Source: Bacteroidales bacterium
GTDB lineage: Bacteria; Bacteroidota; Bacteroidia; Bacteroidales; UBA10428
Assembly: GCA_035299085.1 (NCBI GenBank)
Contig: DATGXG010000023.1
Coordinates: 1-64,000 of the forward strand
Length of the DNA stretch: 64,000 bases
Direction: 5' to 3'
Both the position numbers and the translations under genes were made by a program. Shown here in pieces: positions 1-7,817 of this stretch. The stretch's first letter is position 1. Each line of letters begins with the position of its first letter. Under the pieces are notes generated by a model. The model saw only the letters and a program-made list of their open reading frames with translations, ran no database searches and had not been told where the DNA came from.

Positions 1-56
1 AGGCTTTCAAGGCGCTCTGCAGCCAGGGGTTCATCTTCAATAATGAGCACTGTCAT
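1..56 (-). CDS. Response regulator, N-terminal fragment (LytTR/AlgR type likely)
   Basis: Only the first 18 codons lie in the window. The reading begins MTVLIIEDEPLAAERLES, which is the first beta strand and acidic pocket (E7-D8-E9) of a CheY-like receiver domain. The ATG at 54-56 overlaps the TGA (53-55) of the upstream histidine kinase as ATGA, so the two are translationally coupled. The kinase is of the LytS type, whose partners usually carry a LytTR DNA-binding output domain; that domain is outside the window, so this part is inferred from the family. Confidence 0.8.
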   Translation of the reverse strand, partial: MTVLIIEDEPLAAERLES

Positions 57-1099
57 ACGGCAGGGTTTTGGTTTTTAATCAGCGGAATTTTCACTGTAAA
101 ATGGGATGCGGACCTTACAATTTCGGGCTCCTTTCCTGAAATCAGGGCATACTGCTGTCTTATATTTTCAAGTCCAACCTTGCCGGATACAACGGTTGTT
201 TTTACCTGCAGGTTATTCCGCACCACCAGGAAGTCGCCTTCAACAAACAGCTCCAGGGTTAATGGTGAGTCAGAAGTAATTACGTTGTGCTTGATTGCAT
301 TTTCAACCAGCATCTGTACCGACAAAGGAATAACAAACAGGTCATCGGAAGCCGGCAATTCTTTTTTAACGATTAAATTGCCTCCAAACCGTGTTTGCTG
401 AAGAGCGAGGTAGTTGTCAACAAATTCAGTTTCAACCGCCAGGCTTACAAGCTTTTTATCACGCTGTTCAAGAATATACCGGTAACTATCCGACAGGTTT
501 ATGATCAGTTTCTCGGCCATGTCGGGGTCTTTATGCACCAGGGTAGTAAGCGTATTGAGGCTGTTGAACAAAAAGTGAGGATTAACCTGGTTTTTCAACG
601 TTTCAAGCTGCATCTCCAGCGCCTTCCGTTGCAAGGTTTCCTGCTTTATTAAGCCTTCCTTCCACATTTTAAAGAATTCGAGGGCGGTAAACAGGCTGAA
701 GACATATATTACAATAAGAATCTGAAGAACAAGGAGACTAAGGGTTGTTTTGAAAAATTCACCGCCTGAACCTCCATTGATCCGGATTATAAAAACATAG
801 TTCAGCAGCAGGGTGACTATTATGGCGACAATGATTACAACACCAAGGGTGACGGCTATGCGTTTAACGGGACTGACATCCCAGGTAATGCGATTTCCGA
901 ATTTCCGCATTAAGAAACTGCTCAATTGCATCATCGGGTAGCCGAAGATTATTGAGAAGGCCGAATTGGAAAGCCATACCCGCGGATCACCCAGCCTGGA
1001 GGGAGCCATGATAAAACCGATCAGGTTGCCGATAAAGAGGAGGATCAGTATCGAAACGATTTCTTTCGTAAGCCTTTTCGGCAACCTGAATGTAACCAT
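53..1099 (-). CDS. LytS/YehU-type sensor histidine kinase
   Basis: This is a membrane sensor kinase of 348 aa. Four hydrophobic segments fill the first half, followed by a short linker helix and the His_kinase domain. The phosphoacceptor is in NPHFLFNSLNTL (His at about residue 175), the N box is in MLVENAIKHN, and a GLENIRQQY segment forms the C-terminal ATP-binding part. No periplasmic sensor domain is visible, so the signal is probably sensed in or near the membrane. The open frame extends upstream to an ATG at 1144, but that would overlap the preceding gene by 37 bases. The ATG at 1097-1099 lies 8 bases after that gene's stop and places MVTFRLPKR directly before the first membrane helix, so it is chosen here. 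It overlaps the response regulator at its 3' end by four bases. Confidence 0.9.
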   Translation of the reverse strand: MVTFRLPKRLTKEIVSILILLFIGNLIGFIMAPSRLGDPRVWLSNSAFSIIFGYPMMQLSSFLMRKFGNRITWDVSPVKRIAVTLGVVIIVAIIVTLLLNYVFIIRINGGSGGEFFKTTLSLLVLQILIVIYVFSLFTALEFFKMWKEGLIKQETLQRKALEMQLETLKNQVNPHFLFNSLNTLTTLVHKDPDMAEKLIINLSDSYRYILEQRDKKLVSLAVETEFVDNYLALQQTRFGGNLIVKKELPASDDLFVIPLSVQMLVENAIKHNVITSDSPLTLELFVEGDFLVVRNNLQVKTTVVSGKVGLENIRQQYALISGKEPEIVRSASHFTVKIPLIKNQNPAV

Positions 1100-1107
1100 G
1101 ATATGAA

Positions 1108-1749
1108 CTATTTGGTTTGAGCGGAAATCACCATAGAATCGCACTGTTCCCTGCCCCAGTTTGGAACAAGGTTGTCGGATGGAACAAATTTGTCGAATTT
1201 TTCCTTAGCTACCAACAAAACCGGTAATGCCTTTTCTTTTCCGCCCCCGAAACCAACAGGCATATTGTAAATGGCCTGCGCTTCGATGAAATAAATACGA
1301 GGGTTATCGGGATTAATAGTTTTTGCCTTTCTTATCAGTTCATTGGCTTCTGATAGCAACGGCATGGCATTCATCGGATCCATTGCCATGGTGGCGTAAT
1401 ACGACATGACTTTAATAACCATGAATTCGGTTTCTTCAGGCTTAAGAGTTAATCCGGTTTCGATCATTTTCTGTGCCTGGTCAATATACAGTTTCTTTTT
1501 CTCCTTGTCGGATTCCTTGAAATTGGCAGAAAGGTTGTAAAAGGCGGCATAATACCATGCGGTCCACTCGCTTTTTTCCGCTTCGGCTATCCTCGTAAAA
1601 GAATTGGCTATGGCCACAGTTTCATCAAGGGTTTGAACGGTGCCGGCTTTCTGAAGCATAGCCGACATGGCATTTCTGTATTTTTCTGATTGAGCCTGCA
1701 GGGTTAAAGTAAGTGATAACAGGCAGATGAGTAATGCAATTGATTTCAT
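1108..1749 (-). CDS. Secreted TPR-like protein of unknown function
   Basis: This 213-aa protein begins with a clear signal peptide (MKSIALLICLLSLTLTLQA, probable cleavage before QSEKY). The mature part is helical, with TPR-like features: alternating aromatic and alanine positions such as WTAWYYAAFYNLSA, a NPDNPRIYFIEAQAIY segment and a GFGGGKEKALPVL segment. Proteins of this kind sit in the periplasm or are associated with the outer membrane. No catalytic motif is seen. It lies between a TonB-dependent receptor upstream and a LytS/LytTR pair downstream on the same strand, with short gaps (29 and 8 bases), so the four genes are probably co-transcribed. The function is unknown. Confidence 0.75.
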   Translation of the reverse strand: MKSIALLICLLSLTLTLQAQSEKYRNAMSAMLQKAGTVQTLDETVAIANSFTRIAEAEKSEWTAWYYAAFYNLSANFKESDKEKKKLYIDQAQKMIETGLTLKPEETEFMVIKVMSYYATMAMDPMNAMPLLSEANELIRKAKTINPDNPRIYFIEAQAIYNMPVGFGGGKEKALPVLLVAKEKFDKFVPSDNLVPNWGREQCDSMVISAQTK

Positions 1750-1778
1750 GGCTTATTGATTTAAAATTTATTTTCCGT

Positions 1779-3926
1779 TTATTTAATGATCAGGTAAAAT
1801 CCGGCAACAAAGAACCTTTTCGACTGAGGTTTTATCGGTGATTTTTCATAACCGACGCCATTCTCAGCAGCAGAGTAATTGAAGCCGTATACATTATTAA
1901 AACCCGCAATATTGTTGATGTTAATGAGAAACGCGCAGTAGGTTCCGAGCAACGGCCTGATGCAGGTTATGTTCAGACTCAGGTCGTTGTATGATTTTGT
2001 CCTGTCAGCTGCAGAGTTCGGAATGTAAGGATTGTAATATGTTTTCGGATTGGCATGCATAAAAGTCAACCCGGTGTAAGTATTGTATTTCCGGATGAAA
2101 TATTTCCCTACAATGGAAAGGGTTTGCGGGGACACGAATGAAGGCATCCTTGACTGCGTATAGGTTTTATAGTTGCGTTTTGTATCAATCCAGGACCACG
2201 ATACCCAGTAATCGAGATTGCGGATTGTTTTGCTGTCGCGCCAGAAAAGGTCTATCCCCCGGGCATAACCAAAACCATCATTATTGTAAGTACCCGGATC
2301 AGGATTCGTTTCACTCTCGTAACGTACCAGGTTATTATACCACTTCTGGTATATCTCAGCCCTGAAAATCCTGTCGTTCACTTCATACATGTAATTAAGA
2401 ATCAGATGGGCGGCTTTTTCCGATTTCAGCGAAGGACTCATAACCAGTACCTGGTTTTCTGTGTGCTGACGGAACATGCCGCATGCAAGGGAAACCTGTG
2501 AATAATCCCCAGTGTGCCATGCCACTGAAATTCGCGGAACAAGCTGCCATTCGTTTGAGAGTGAGAGGTATTCGGCACGCAATCCCGTGCGGAGAACAAT
2601 CTTTTCTTTCACCCTTATTTCGGGCTCTGCATACAAGGCATAATCCATTAATCTAATCCCGGAACCATACGTTCTGCCGCTATCGGATGCAAAATAACTC
2701 CTGTTGAAATAGTTCCCTCCGACCTCCTCACCCAGTTTCAGGTTGAATTTTTTAGGAACTTCATAAGTAAGCGTCGTTCTGTGATGGAATGACCGGGTCT
2801 GGTCGTTCAGCAGGTTCAGTGAGAAACCGGTTTTATTCTGATCATAACCATAAGCGATCCCGGTTTTAATCCTCCATTTTTCCGAGAGCAGGTCGTTGTA
2901 GACCGCATTGATATAAACATTGTGATTTTCGAGTTTAATGAGCGTGACATCATCATCTGATCCCGTCATATTGTAATAAAGAGAACTGTTACTGTTATCG
3001 GTTGAACCGAAAACCTTGAGCATTCCGTATTTGCCGAATTTCTGCCGGAACAGCATGGTGCCTCCGGTTTGCTCAGGAGCCTTCTTCCAGTCCATCCGCT
3101 GTTTGCTGAGCGAATAATAAGGCTGCATATTCAGGTACTGCAAGGTTCCCGAGAACGAGGTACGTTCCCACTTATGTGTGTAAGAACCGTTCATTCCCAC
3201 AGTCATCAGTGAGAAGGCTCCCTGGTTCTGATCAGCCATCCCTGTTGTATTCAGGTTTATGGCAGATGAAAGCGCCTGTCCATATTCAGCTGAATAACCG
3301 CCTGTACTGAAGGCCGTGCCGGTAAACAGGATGGGTGAAAATCGGCTGCGGGTTGGCAGATCAGGCATCTTCGACATATAGGGGTTGGCCACCATAAGTC
3401 CATCGATGAAGGTTTTGGTTTCATATCCCTCTCCGCCCCTCACATACAGTCCGCCTTCGTTGCCTACAACCTGGGTTCCGGGGAGTGTGGTCAGCGCCCC
3501 ATAAATATCGCCCACAGCGCTCGGAGTGGTGGCAATGTCCATGGGTTTAAGCACAATGGGCTTTTTGGTTTCACCCGTTTCGAATGCCCCTGCTGTAATC
3601 ATCACACTCCGGATCTCTCCTGCCTGCTCGTCCATTTGTATTAAAACGGAATCAAGGCTTCGGGATAAATCAATTTGCTGTTCATAAGTGCGATAGCCAA
3701 TGTAACTCACCTGTAAAATCTGCTTTCCTGTATCTGAGGCTAAAAAAGAAAACCGGCCTGCTGTATCTGCCGAAGCCCCGTCATAGGTACCTTTTATCGA
3801 AACATTGGCACCGGGGAGTGAAAGTCCTTTGTTGTCGGTTATCCTGCCACTCACTTTAACCTGTGAATAAAGGCTAAATCCAAAACTTAACAGGATGATA
3901 AGGATGCTGCAACTTGCTGTTTTCAT
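1779..3926 (-). CDS. TonB-dependent receptor with carboxypeptidase-regulatory N-terminal domain
   Basis: This 715-aa outer-membrane receptor has a signal peptide (MKTASCSILIILLSFGFSLYS, then QVKVSGRI). A beta-sandwich CarboxypepD_reg-like domain follows (about residues 22-105, with SLPGANVSIKGTYDG), then a plug domain (about 125-230; GDIYGALTTLPGTQVV and GLYVRGGEGYETKTFIDG) and a beta-barrel running to the C-terminus. The frame is open for another 63 codons upstream to 4115, but that stretch has no signal peptide and would overlap the divergent gene at 4087, so ATG 3924-3926 is chosen. There is no SusD-like neighbour, so this is not a classic SusCD glycan pair. The substrate is unknown. Confidence 0.88.
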   Translation of the reverse strand: MKTASCSILIILLSFGFSLYSQVKVSGRITDNKGLSLPGANVSIKGTYDGASADTAGRFSFLASDTGKQILQVSYIGYRTYEQQIDLSRSLDSVLIQMDEQAGEIRSVMITAGAFETGETKKPIVLKPMDIATTPSAVGDIYGALTTLPGTQVVGNEGGLYVRGGEGYETKTFIDGLMVANPYMSKMPDLPTRSRFSPILFTGTAFSTGGYSAEYGQALSSAINLNTTGMADQNQGAFSLMTVGMNGSYTHKWERTSFSGTLQYLNMQPYYSLSKQRMDWKKAPEQTGGTMLFRQKFGKYGMLKVFGSTDNSNSSLYYNMTGSDDDVTLIKLENHNVYINAVYNDLLSEKWRIKTGIAYGYDQNKTGFSLNLLNDQTRSFHHRTTLTYEVPKKFNLKLGEEVGGNYFNRSYFASDSGRTYGSGIRLMDYALYAEPEIRVKEKIVLRTGLRAEYLSLSNEWQLVPRISVAWHTGDYSQVSLACGMFRQHTENQVLVMSPSLKSEKAAHLILNYMYEVNDRIFRAEIYQKWYNNLVRYESETNPDPGTYNNDGFGYARGIDLFWRDSKTIRNLDYWVSWSWIDTKRNYKTYTQSRMPSFVSPQTLSIVGKYFIRKYNTYTGLTFMHANPKTYYNPYIPNSAADRTKSYNDLSLNITCIRPLLGTYCAFLININNIAGFNNVYGFNYSAAENGVGYEKSPIKPQSKRFFVAGFYLIIK

Positions 3927-4061
3927 GGCTTCAGGTATTAATTTCACATCAAAATTGCAGTGAACATGCCGGCTAATCAAATAAAAGGGAATCACCCGGC
4001 GAACCTTCAGGATGAATTGTAAAAAAGAAAGGATGAACCGGGAAGGTGTAATTGACTTTTT

Positions 4062-4069
4062 TATCTTTG
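4062..4069 (+). promoter_or_regulatory. Candidate Bacteroidota -7 element upstream of the AlkD-like gene
   Basis: TATCTTTG matches the TAnnTTTG -7 consensus of the Bacteroidota primary sigma factor and lies 17 bases before the ATG at 4087. No good TTTG -33 element is seen at the expected spacing, so the call is tentative. Confidence 0.35.
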
Positions 4070-4086
4070 AGTAATTAAAATACCCA

Positions 4087-4800
4087 ATGAACACCGAACA
4101 ATTGGTACAGGCCATAATCGACTATTGCAACCGTTACGCAAGTGACGAGAACATATTAAAATACAGCCGCTATTTCAAGGAAGGATTGTACAAGGGGTAT
4201 GGGCTTTCGGCACCCCAGATTTATGCCGGGGCAAAGGAAATGATAAGCGAAAAGCCGCAGCTTTATACCGTGCTTTCAGCTGCGCCTGAAATCTTCAGCA
4301 CCGAAAAGTACGACGCCATCAGTATTCTCATGCTGACAGTGAAAGAACTGCACAAGGAATTCACACATGAAACTTTTGAAGAAATTGCAGGATGGTACCG
4401 GATGGGAATCGATAACTGGGCACATGCCGATACCCTCGGCATGCTCATCCTTCCGCTTTTTTTTAAAAAGAAACTGGTTGATATAGCCGATTTCAAAAAA
4501 TGGCTTAAATCGGAAAACAAGTACCAGCGGCGGTCGGTACCGGTAACATTTATTAAGGTGATGAAAGCCGGCAGAGACTGCGAAGAGCTTTTCCGTTTTA
4601 CTGAAATACTGATGACCGACAGGGAACGTGAGGTTCACCAGGGAATGGGATGGTTCCTGAGAGAATCGTGGAAGCGTCATCCGGAGGTGACTGTGAAATT
4701 CCTGCTGAAATGGAAGGACATTACTCCACGGTTGATTGTTCAGTATGCTACAGAGAAGATGAGTAAGGAAGAAAAACTGCAGTTTAAACGAGTCCGATGA
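4087..4800 (+). CDS. AlkD-like DNA alkylation repair protein
   Basis: This 237-aa, all-helical protein belongs to the DNA alkylation repair family. Its HEAT-like repeats wrap DNA and excise positively charged alkylated bases (N3-methyladenine, N7-methylguanine) without base flipping. Supporting features are the N-terminal helical pair with KYSRYFKEGLYKGYGLSAP, the central GWYRMGIDNWAHADTLG segment that corresponds to the family's catalytic W...D region, and the R-rich C-terminal helices (VHQGMGWFLRESWKRHPE). The length fits the family. It overlaps the downstream MFS gene by four bases (ATGA), so the two are expressed together. The pairing of a repair enzyme with an exporter suggests a shared response to toxic compounds, which is inference. 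Confidence 0.85.
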   Translation: MNTEQLVQAIIDYCNRYASDENILKYSRYFKEGLYKGYGLSAPQIYAGAKEMISEKPQLYTVLSAAPEIFSTEKYDAISILMLTVKELHKEFTHETFEEIAGWYRMGIDNWAHADTLGMLILPLFFKKKLVDIADFKKWLKSENKYQRRSVPVTFIKVMKAGRDCEELFRFTEILMTDREREVHQGMGWFLRESWKRHPEVTVKFLLKWKDITPRLIVQYATEKMSKEEKLQFKRVR

Positions 4801-6185
4801 AACACGAAGCTCAGAACGTAAATACCGGCATTCTGCTTGCCGTTGTCATGATCTCCTCCTTCTTTAATCCTTTCATGGGTTCAGCCGTAACCATTGCATT
4901 GCCAAGTATCAGCACCGAACTGAACATGAATGCAGTCGGAACCAGCTGGATAGCCATGTCATTCCTGCTCTCGGCTGCAGTGTTTCTTGTGCCGCTCGGT
5001 AAACTGGCGGATATCCTGGGACGTAAGCGGATGCTTCTTTACGGGAACGTGTTTTTTACAATTGCGACCCTGTTTTGCTCGTTTGCGACAAATGGAACCA
5101 TGCTTATCGTTGCCCGGTTCCTGCAGGGCATTGGGAGTGCCATGAGCCTCAGCTCGGGTATGGCTATAATCATCTCGGCTTTCCCTCCTGAAAAACGCGG
5201 AACCATCATCGGTTGGAATACAACAGCCGTTTATGCAGGGCTTTCCGCAGCTCCCCTTCTCGGCGGATTTCTGACCAGGAATTATGGCTGGCACAGCCTG
5301 TTTTATGTGAATGCAATGGCCGGTATCCTTGTTATTGCAGGAATTATTTACGGCGTAAAAGCCGAATGGGCCGAGGCAAAGAATGACACATTTGATATCA
5401 TCGGCTCGCTCATTTACATGCCATCCATGATGGCGCTTATGTACGGCTTTTCAAAACTTCCTGAAAAAAGTGCAGTACTCTTAACTGCTGCAGGACTGAC
5501 CGGGCTGATCGTTTTTGTATTTTGGGAACTCAGGCAAAAATCACCGGTACTGGATATTGCTTTGTTCAGCAGGAACAGGATATTTGCTTTTTCAAACCTG
5601 GCTGCACTGATCAATTATGCGGCAACATTCGGGATCACTTTTGTCCTGAGCCTCTATTTGCAGAATGTACGCGGACTTGACCCGCTCAATGCCGGGTTGT
5701 TGCTGGTGGCCCAGCCTGTAATGATGGCCATTGTTGCATCTGTAAGCGGCCGTTTATCAGACAGAATCGATTCGCAGATCCTGTCTTCTACCGGTATGGC
5801 CATAATTGTAACCGGACTTATTTCCCTTGTATTTCTTAAAGCTAATACAGGAAACCTCTACCTGATGATAACCCTGTTTGTACTGGGTACCGGTTTCGGC
5901 CTGTTTTCCTCACCGAACACCAATTCGGTGATGAGTTCAGTGGAGAAGAGATTTCTCGGTACAGCATCCGCGACCCTGGGAACCATGCGACTTACCGGTC
6001 AAACGTTCAGCATGGCTATAGCTGCCATGGCCATTCACATTTTTATCGGAAATTCAACGATAAAAGGTAATTCAACCCAGTTTATGGGCAGTGTACGGGT
6101 CATATTCATTGTATTCGCAGTATTGTGTACATTGGGAGTTTTCGCGTCACTGGCAAGGGGAAAGAAGAAAACAGCAATAATTTAG
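4797..6185 (+). CDS. MFS drug exporter, DHA2 (EmrB/QacA) family
   Basis: This 462-aa multi-pass inner-membrane protein is predicted to be a proton-coupled antiporter of small molecules. It has the MFS motif A region (LGKLADILGRKRMLLYGN, residues about 62-79), the antiporter motif C-like region around TTAVYAGLSAAPLLGGFL, and roughly 14 hydrophobic segments, as in DHA2 transporters. The start at 4797 overlaps the upstream AlkD stop. The stop (6183-6185) is followed at once by a small CGGGG/CCCCG hairpin that also covers the end of the convergent SRPBCC gene. The substrate cannot be read from the sequence. Confidence 0.9.
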   Translation: MKHEAQNVNTGILLAVVMISSFFNPFMGSAVTIALPSISTELNMNAVGTSWIAMSFLLSAAVFLVPLGKLADILGRKRMLLYGNVFFTIATLFCSFATNGTMLIVARFLQGIGSAMSLSSGMAIIISAFPPEKRGTIIGWNTTAVYAGLSAAPLLGGFLTRNYGWHSLFYVNAMAGILVIAGIIYGVKAEWAEAKNDTFDIIGSLIYMPSMMALMYGFSKLPEKSAVLLTAAGLTGLIVFVFWELRQKSPVLDIALFSRNRIFAFSNLAALINYAATFGITFVLSLYLQNVRGLDPLNAGLLLVAQPVMMAIVASVSGRLSDRIDSQILSSTGMAIIVTGLISLVFLKANTGNLYLMITLFVLGTGFGLFSSPNTNSVMSSVEKRFLGTASATLGTMRLTGQTFSMAIAAMAIHIFIGNSTIKGNSTQFMGSVRVIFIVFAVLCTLGVFASLARGKKKTAII

Positions 6186-6202
6186 CGGGGTTCAGTTCCC
6201 CG
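6186..6202. terminator. Short hairpin between convergent genes
   Basis: CGGGG (6186-6190) and CCCCG (6198-6202) pair over a 7-base loop between the MFS stop and the SRPBCC stop. It could act for both strands, but there is no T-run, so it is a weak terminator candidate. Confidence 0.35.
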
Positions 6203-6737
6203 ACTCGAGGATGCTTTTCAGGTTACCTAAGCCGGCTGAAAAGTCATTCCCGATCATTTTTTCCATATTCATAAAAACTAACATAATATTAAAGGGGTAT
6301 TTCATGTGGCTCGACATTCCCCACTCCACCCTTGTAGTATTTTCTGATGCAGGTTCTGTACTGAGATATACCAACGCCCTGGAATCAAAAGGTTTCATAA
6401 AATGCAGATCATAATCAATCCGTTTTCCGCGCTCAATTTTTGAAATCGTTTGTTCGCCCTGTCCCACATTCTTATTCGTACTTTCCCACCTGTATACAAA
6501 GCCGGGTTCACCGTCTGTGCCTGTAAATGTAAGTTTCATTTGCGGGTCCATTTTAGCCCATTTACTGTAATTTGGCTGGTTCTTCAGATACTTTATATAA
6601 TCAAAAACAAAATCTTTGCCTTTATTAATTATGATTTCTCTTTTAACTGTATAGTTCTTTTTCAGAAACAAGGCTGTAAGGAGAATCAAAAGAACAACAA
6701 CAGCTACCACGATAAAGATGCCTATAAGTATATTCAT
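6192..6737 (-). CDS. Membrane-anchored SRPBCC (START-like) family protein
   Basis: This 181-aa protein has one N-terminal membrane helix (MNILIGIFIVVAVVVLLILL) followed by a polyketide-cyclase/START-like fold. The typical pattern is visible: a first strand (YTVKREIIINKGKDFVFDY), a helix, a W-containing strand (SKWAKMDPQMKLTFTG), and a final long amphipathic helix (MNMEKMIGNDFSAGLGNLKSIL). SRPBCC proteins bind hydrophobic ligands in a deep cavity; this family often appears in bacteria as membrane-tethered proteins of unknown ligand. It stands alone on the minus strand, convergent with the MFS gene. Confidence 0.8.
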   Translation of the reverse strand: MNILIGIFIVVAVVVLLILLTALFLKKNYTVKREIIINKGKDFVFDYIKYLKNQPNYSKWAKMDPQMKLTFTGTDGEPGFVYRWESTNKNVGQGEQTISKIERGKRIDYDLHFMKPFDSRALVYLSTEPASENTTRVEWGMSSHMKYPFNIMLVFMNMEKMIGNDFSAGLGNLKSILESGN

Positions 6738-6810
6738 GAGATTAGTATTTATTAAGGATCAGAGAAATAACAGCTAAAAGTCAGAAATGTTCCGGTTGTG
6801 ACTTGCTTCT

Positions 6811-7728
6811 TCAAATCAGGTCATTGAAAGCCTCTTTCAGCAGTGGATACCTGAATTCAAATCCCGTTTGCCTGATTTTTTCTGACGACATCCTGCTTCC
6901 CTCTAAAAGTAAACCGGCCATTTCACCGAATGCCAGTTTAAGAATGGCGGCAGGAACCGGAGGCGCTATTAAAGGTTTGTTACGGGCTTCCGCCAGAGTT
7001 TTCATAAACTCCCGGTTTGTTACATGCTCAGGGGCCACTGCATTATATGCGCCCTGCATGACCGGGTCAGAAACAGCCTTCAGATATATTCTGCACAAAT
7101 CATCAATATGGATCCACGGCATATATTGCCGGCCGCTGCCAAAGACAGGCGTCACTCCCAGGCTCGCGGAAGCCGCCATTTTCTCCAGGATTCCACCCCT
7201 TTCGCTCAGTGCAATAGCTGTGCGGATTTTAACGCTTCTTGATCCAAGTTTCGCAAATTCATCAGCCGTTTCTTCCCATACCTTGCAGATCCTGCCCAGG
7301 AAATCAGAGGCCGGCGGATCCGATTCACTAAATATCTTTTCCGACGTTAACGTTCCGTAATAATTGATGCCAGATGCGGTAATGAAGGCTTTTATGTTAC
7401 TGCCGGTTTCCCTGGCCATTTTAAGCAATAGCATACCTGATCCTATACGGCTGCGGAATATTTCTTCCTTTTGTGCTGCTGTCCATCGTTTACCTGCAAT
7501 ATTCGTTCCTGCAAGGTGAACAATATAATCGCTTGTCTTAACCGCTTCTTCGTCGGCTTCGCCTTTATCAGGGTTCCACAGGAAAACCTTTATACCGGGG
7601 ATATCAATACGTTTCCGACTGAATATGCTAACTTTATAACCGTTTTGCAGCAGCAAGCCGGTCAGATTCCGGCCTATCAAACCGGTTGCCCCGGTAATTA
7701 ACACAATATCCTCTTTCATGTTTACCAT
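6811..7728 (-). CDS. TIGR01777-family NAD(P)-dependent epimerase (YfcH-like)
   Basis: This 305-aa protein is an extended short-chain dehydrogenase of the TIGR01777 family. The N-terminal Rossmann motif is ITGATGLIGRNL (residues about 11-22), a SGINYYG segment matches the active-site Tyr region, and the C-terminal DUF1731 extension is present (SRMSSEKIRQTGFEFRYP). The family is widespread but its reaction is not established. Two starts are possible, ATG at 7726-7728 or the fourth codon (7719); the second puts only three residues before the first beta strand, so either is plausible. Confidence 0.85.
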   Translation of the reverse strand: MVNMKEDIVLITGATGLIGRNLTGLLLQNGYKVSIFSRKRIDIPGIKVFLWNPDKGEADEEAVKTSDYIVHLAGTNIAGKRWTAAQKEEIFRSRIGSGMLLLKMARETGSNIKAFITASGINYYGTLTSEKIFSESDPPASDFLGRICKVWEETADEFAKLGSRSVKIRTAIALSERGGILEKMAASASLGVTPVFGSGRQYMPWIHIDDLCRIYLKAVSDPVMQGAYNAVAPEHVTNREFMKTLAEARNKPLIAPPVPAAILKLAFGEMAGLLLEGSRMSSEKIRQTGFEFRYPLLKEAFNDLI

Positions 7729-7817
7729 TCAGGTAATTTATTACAACATAACCATGTAATGAACAAAAAAACAATTGATCTGTTTAACGTATTCTTTGAA
7801 ATATTAAACAAGATCCA

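Noticed and set aside
3927-4115. Upstream extension of the first TonB-dependent receptor
   Set aside because: It adds 63 codons without a signal peptide and overlaps the divergent AlkD gene; the ATG at 3926 gives a proper signal peptide.
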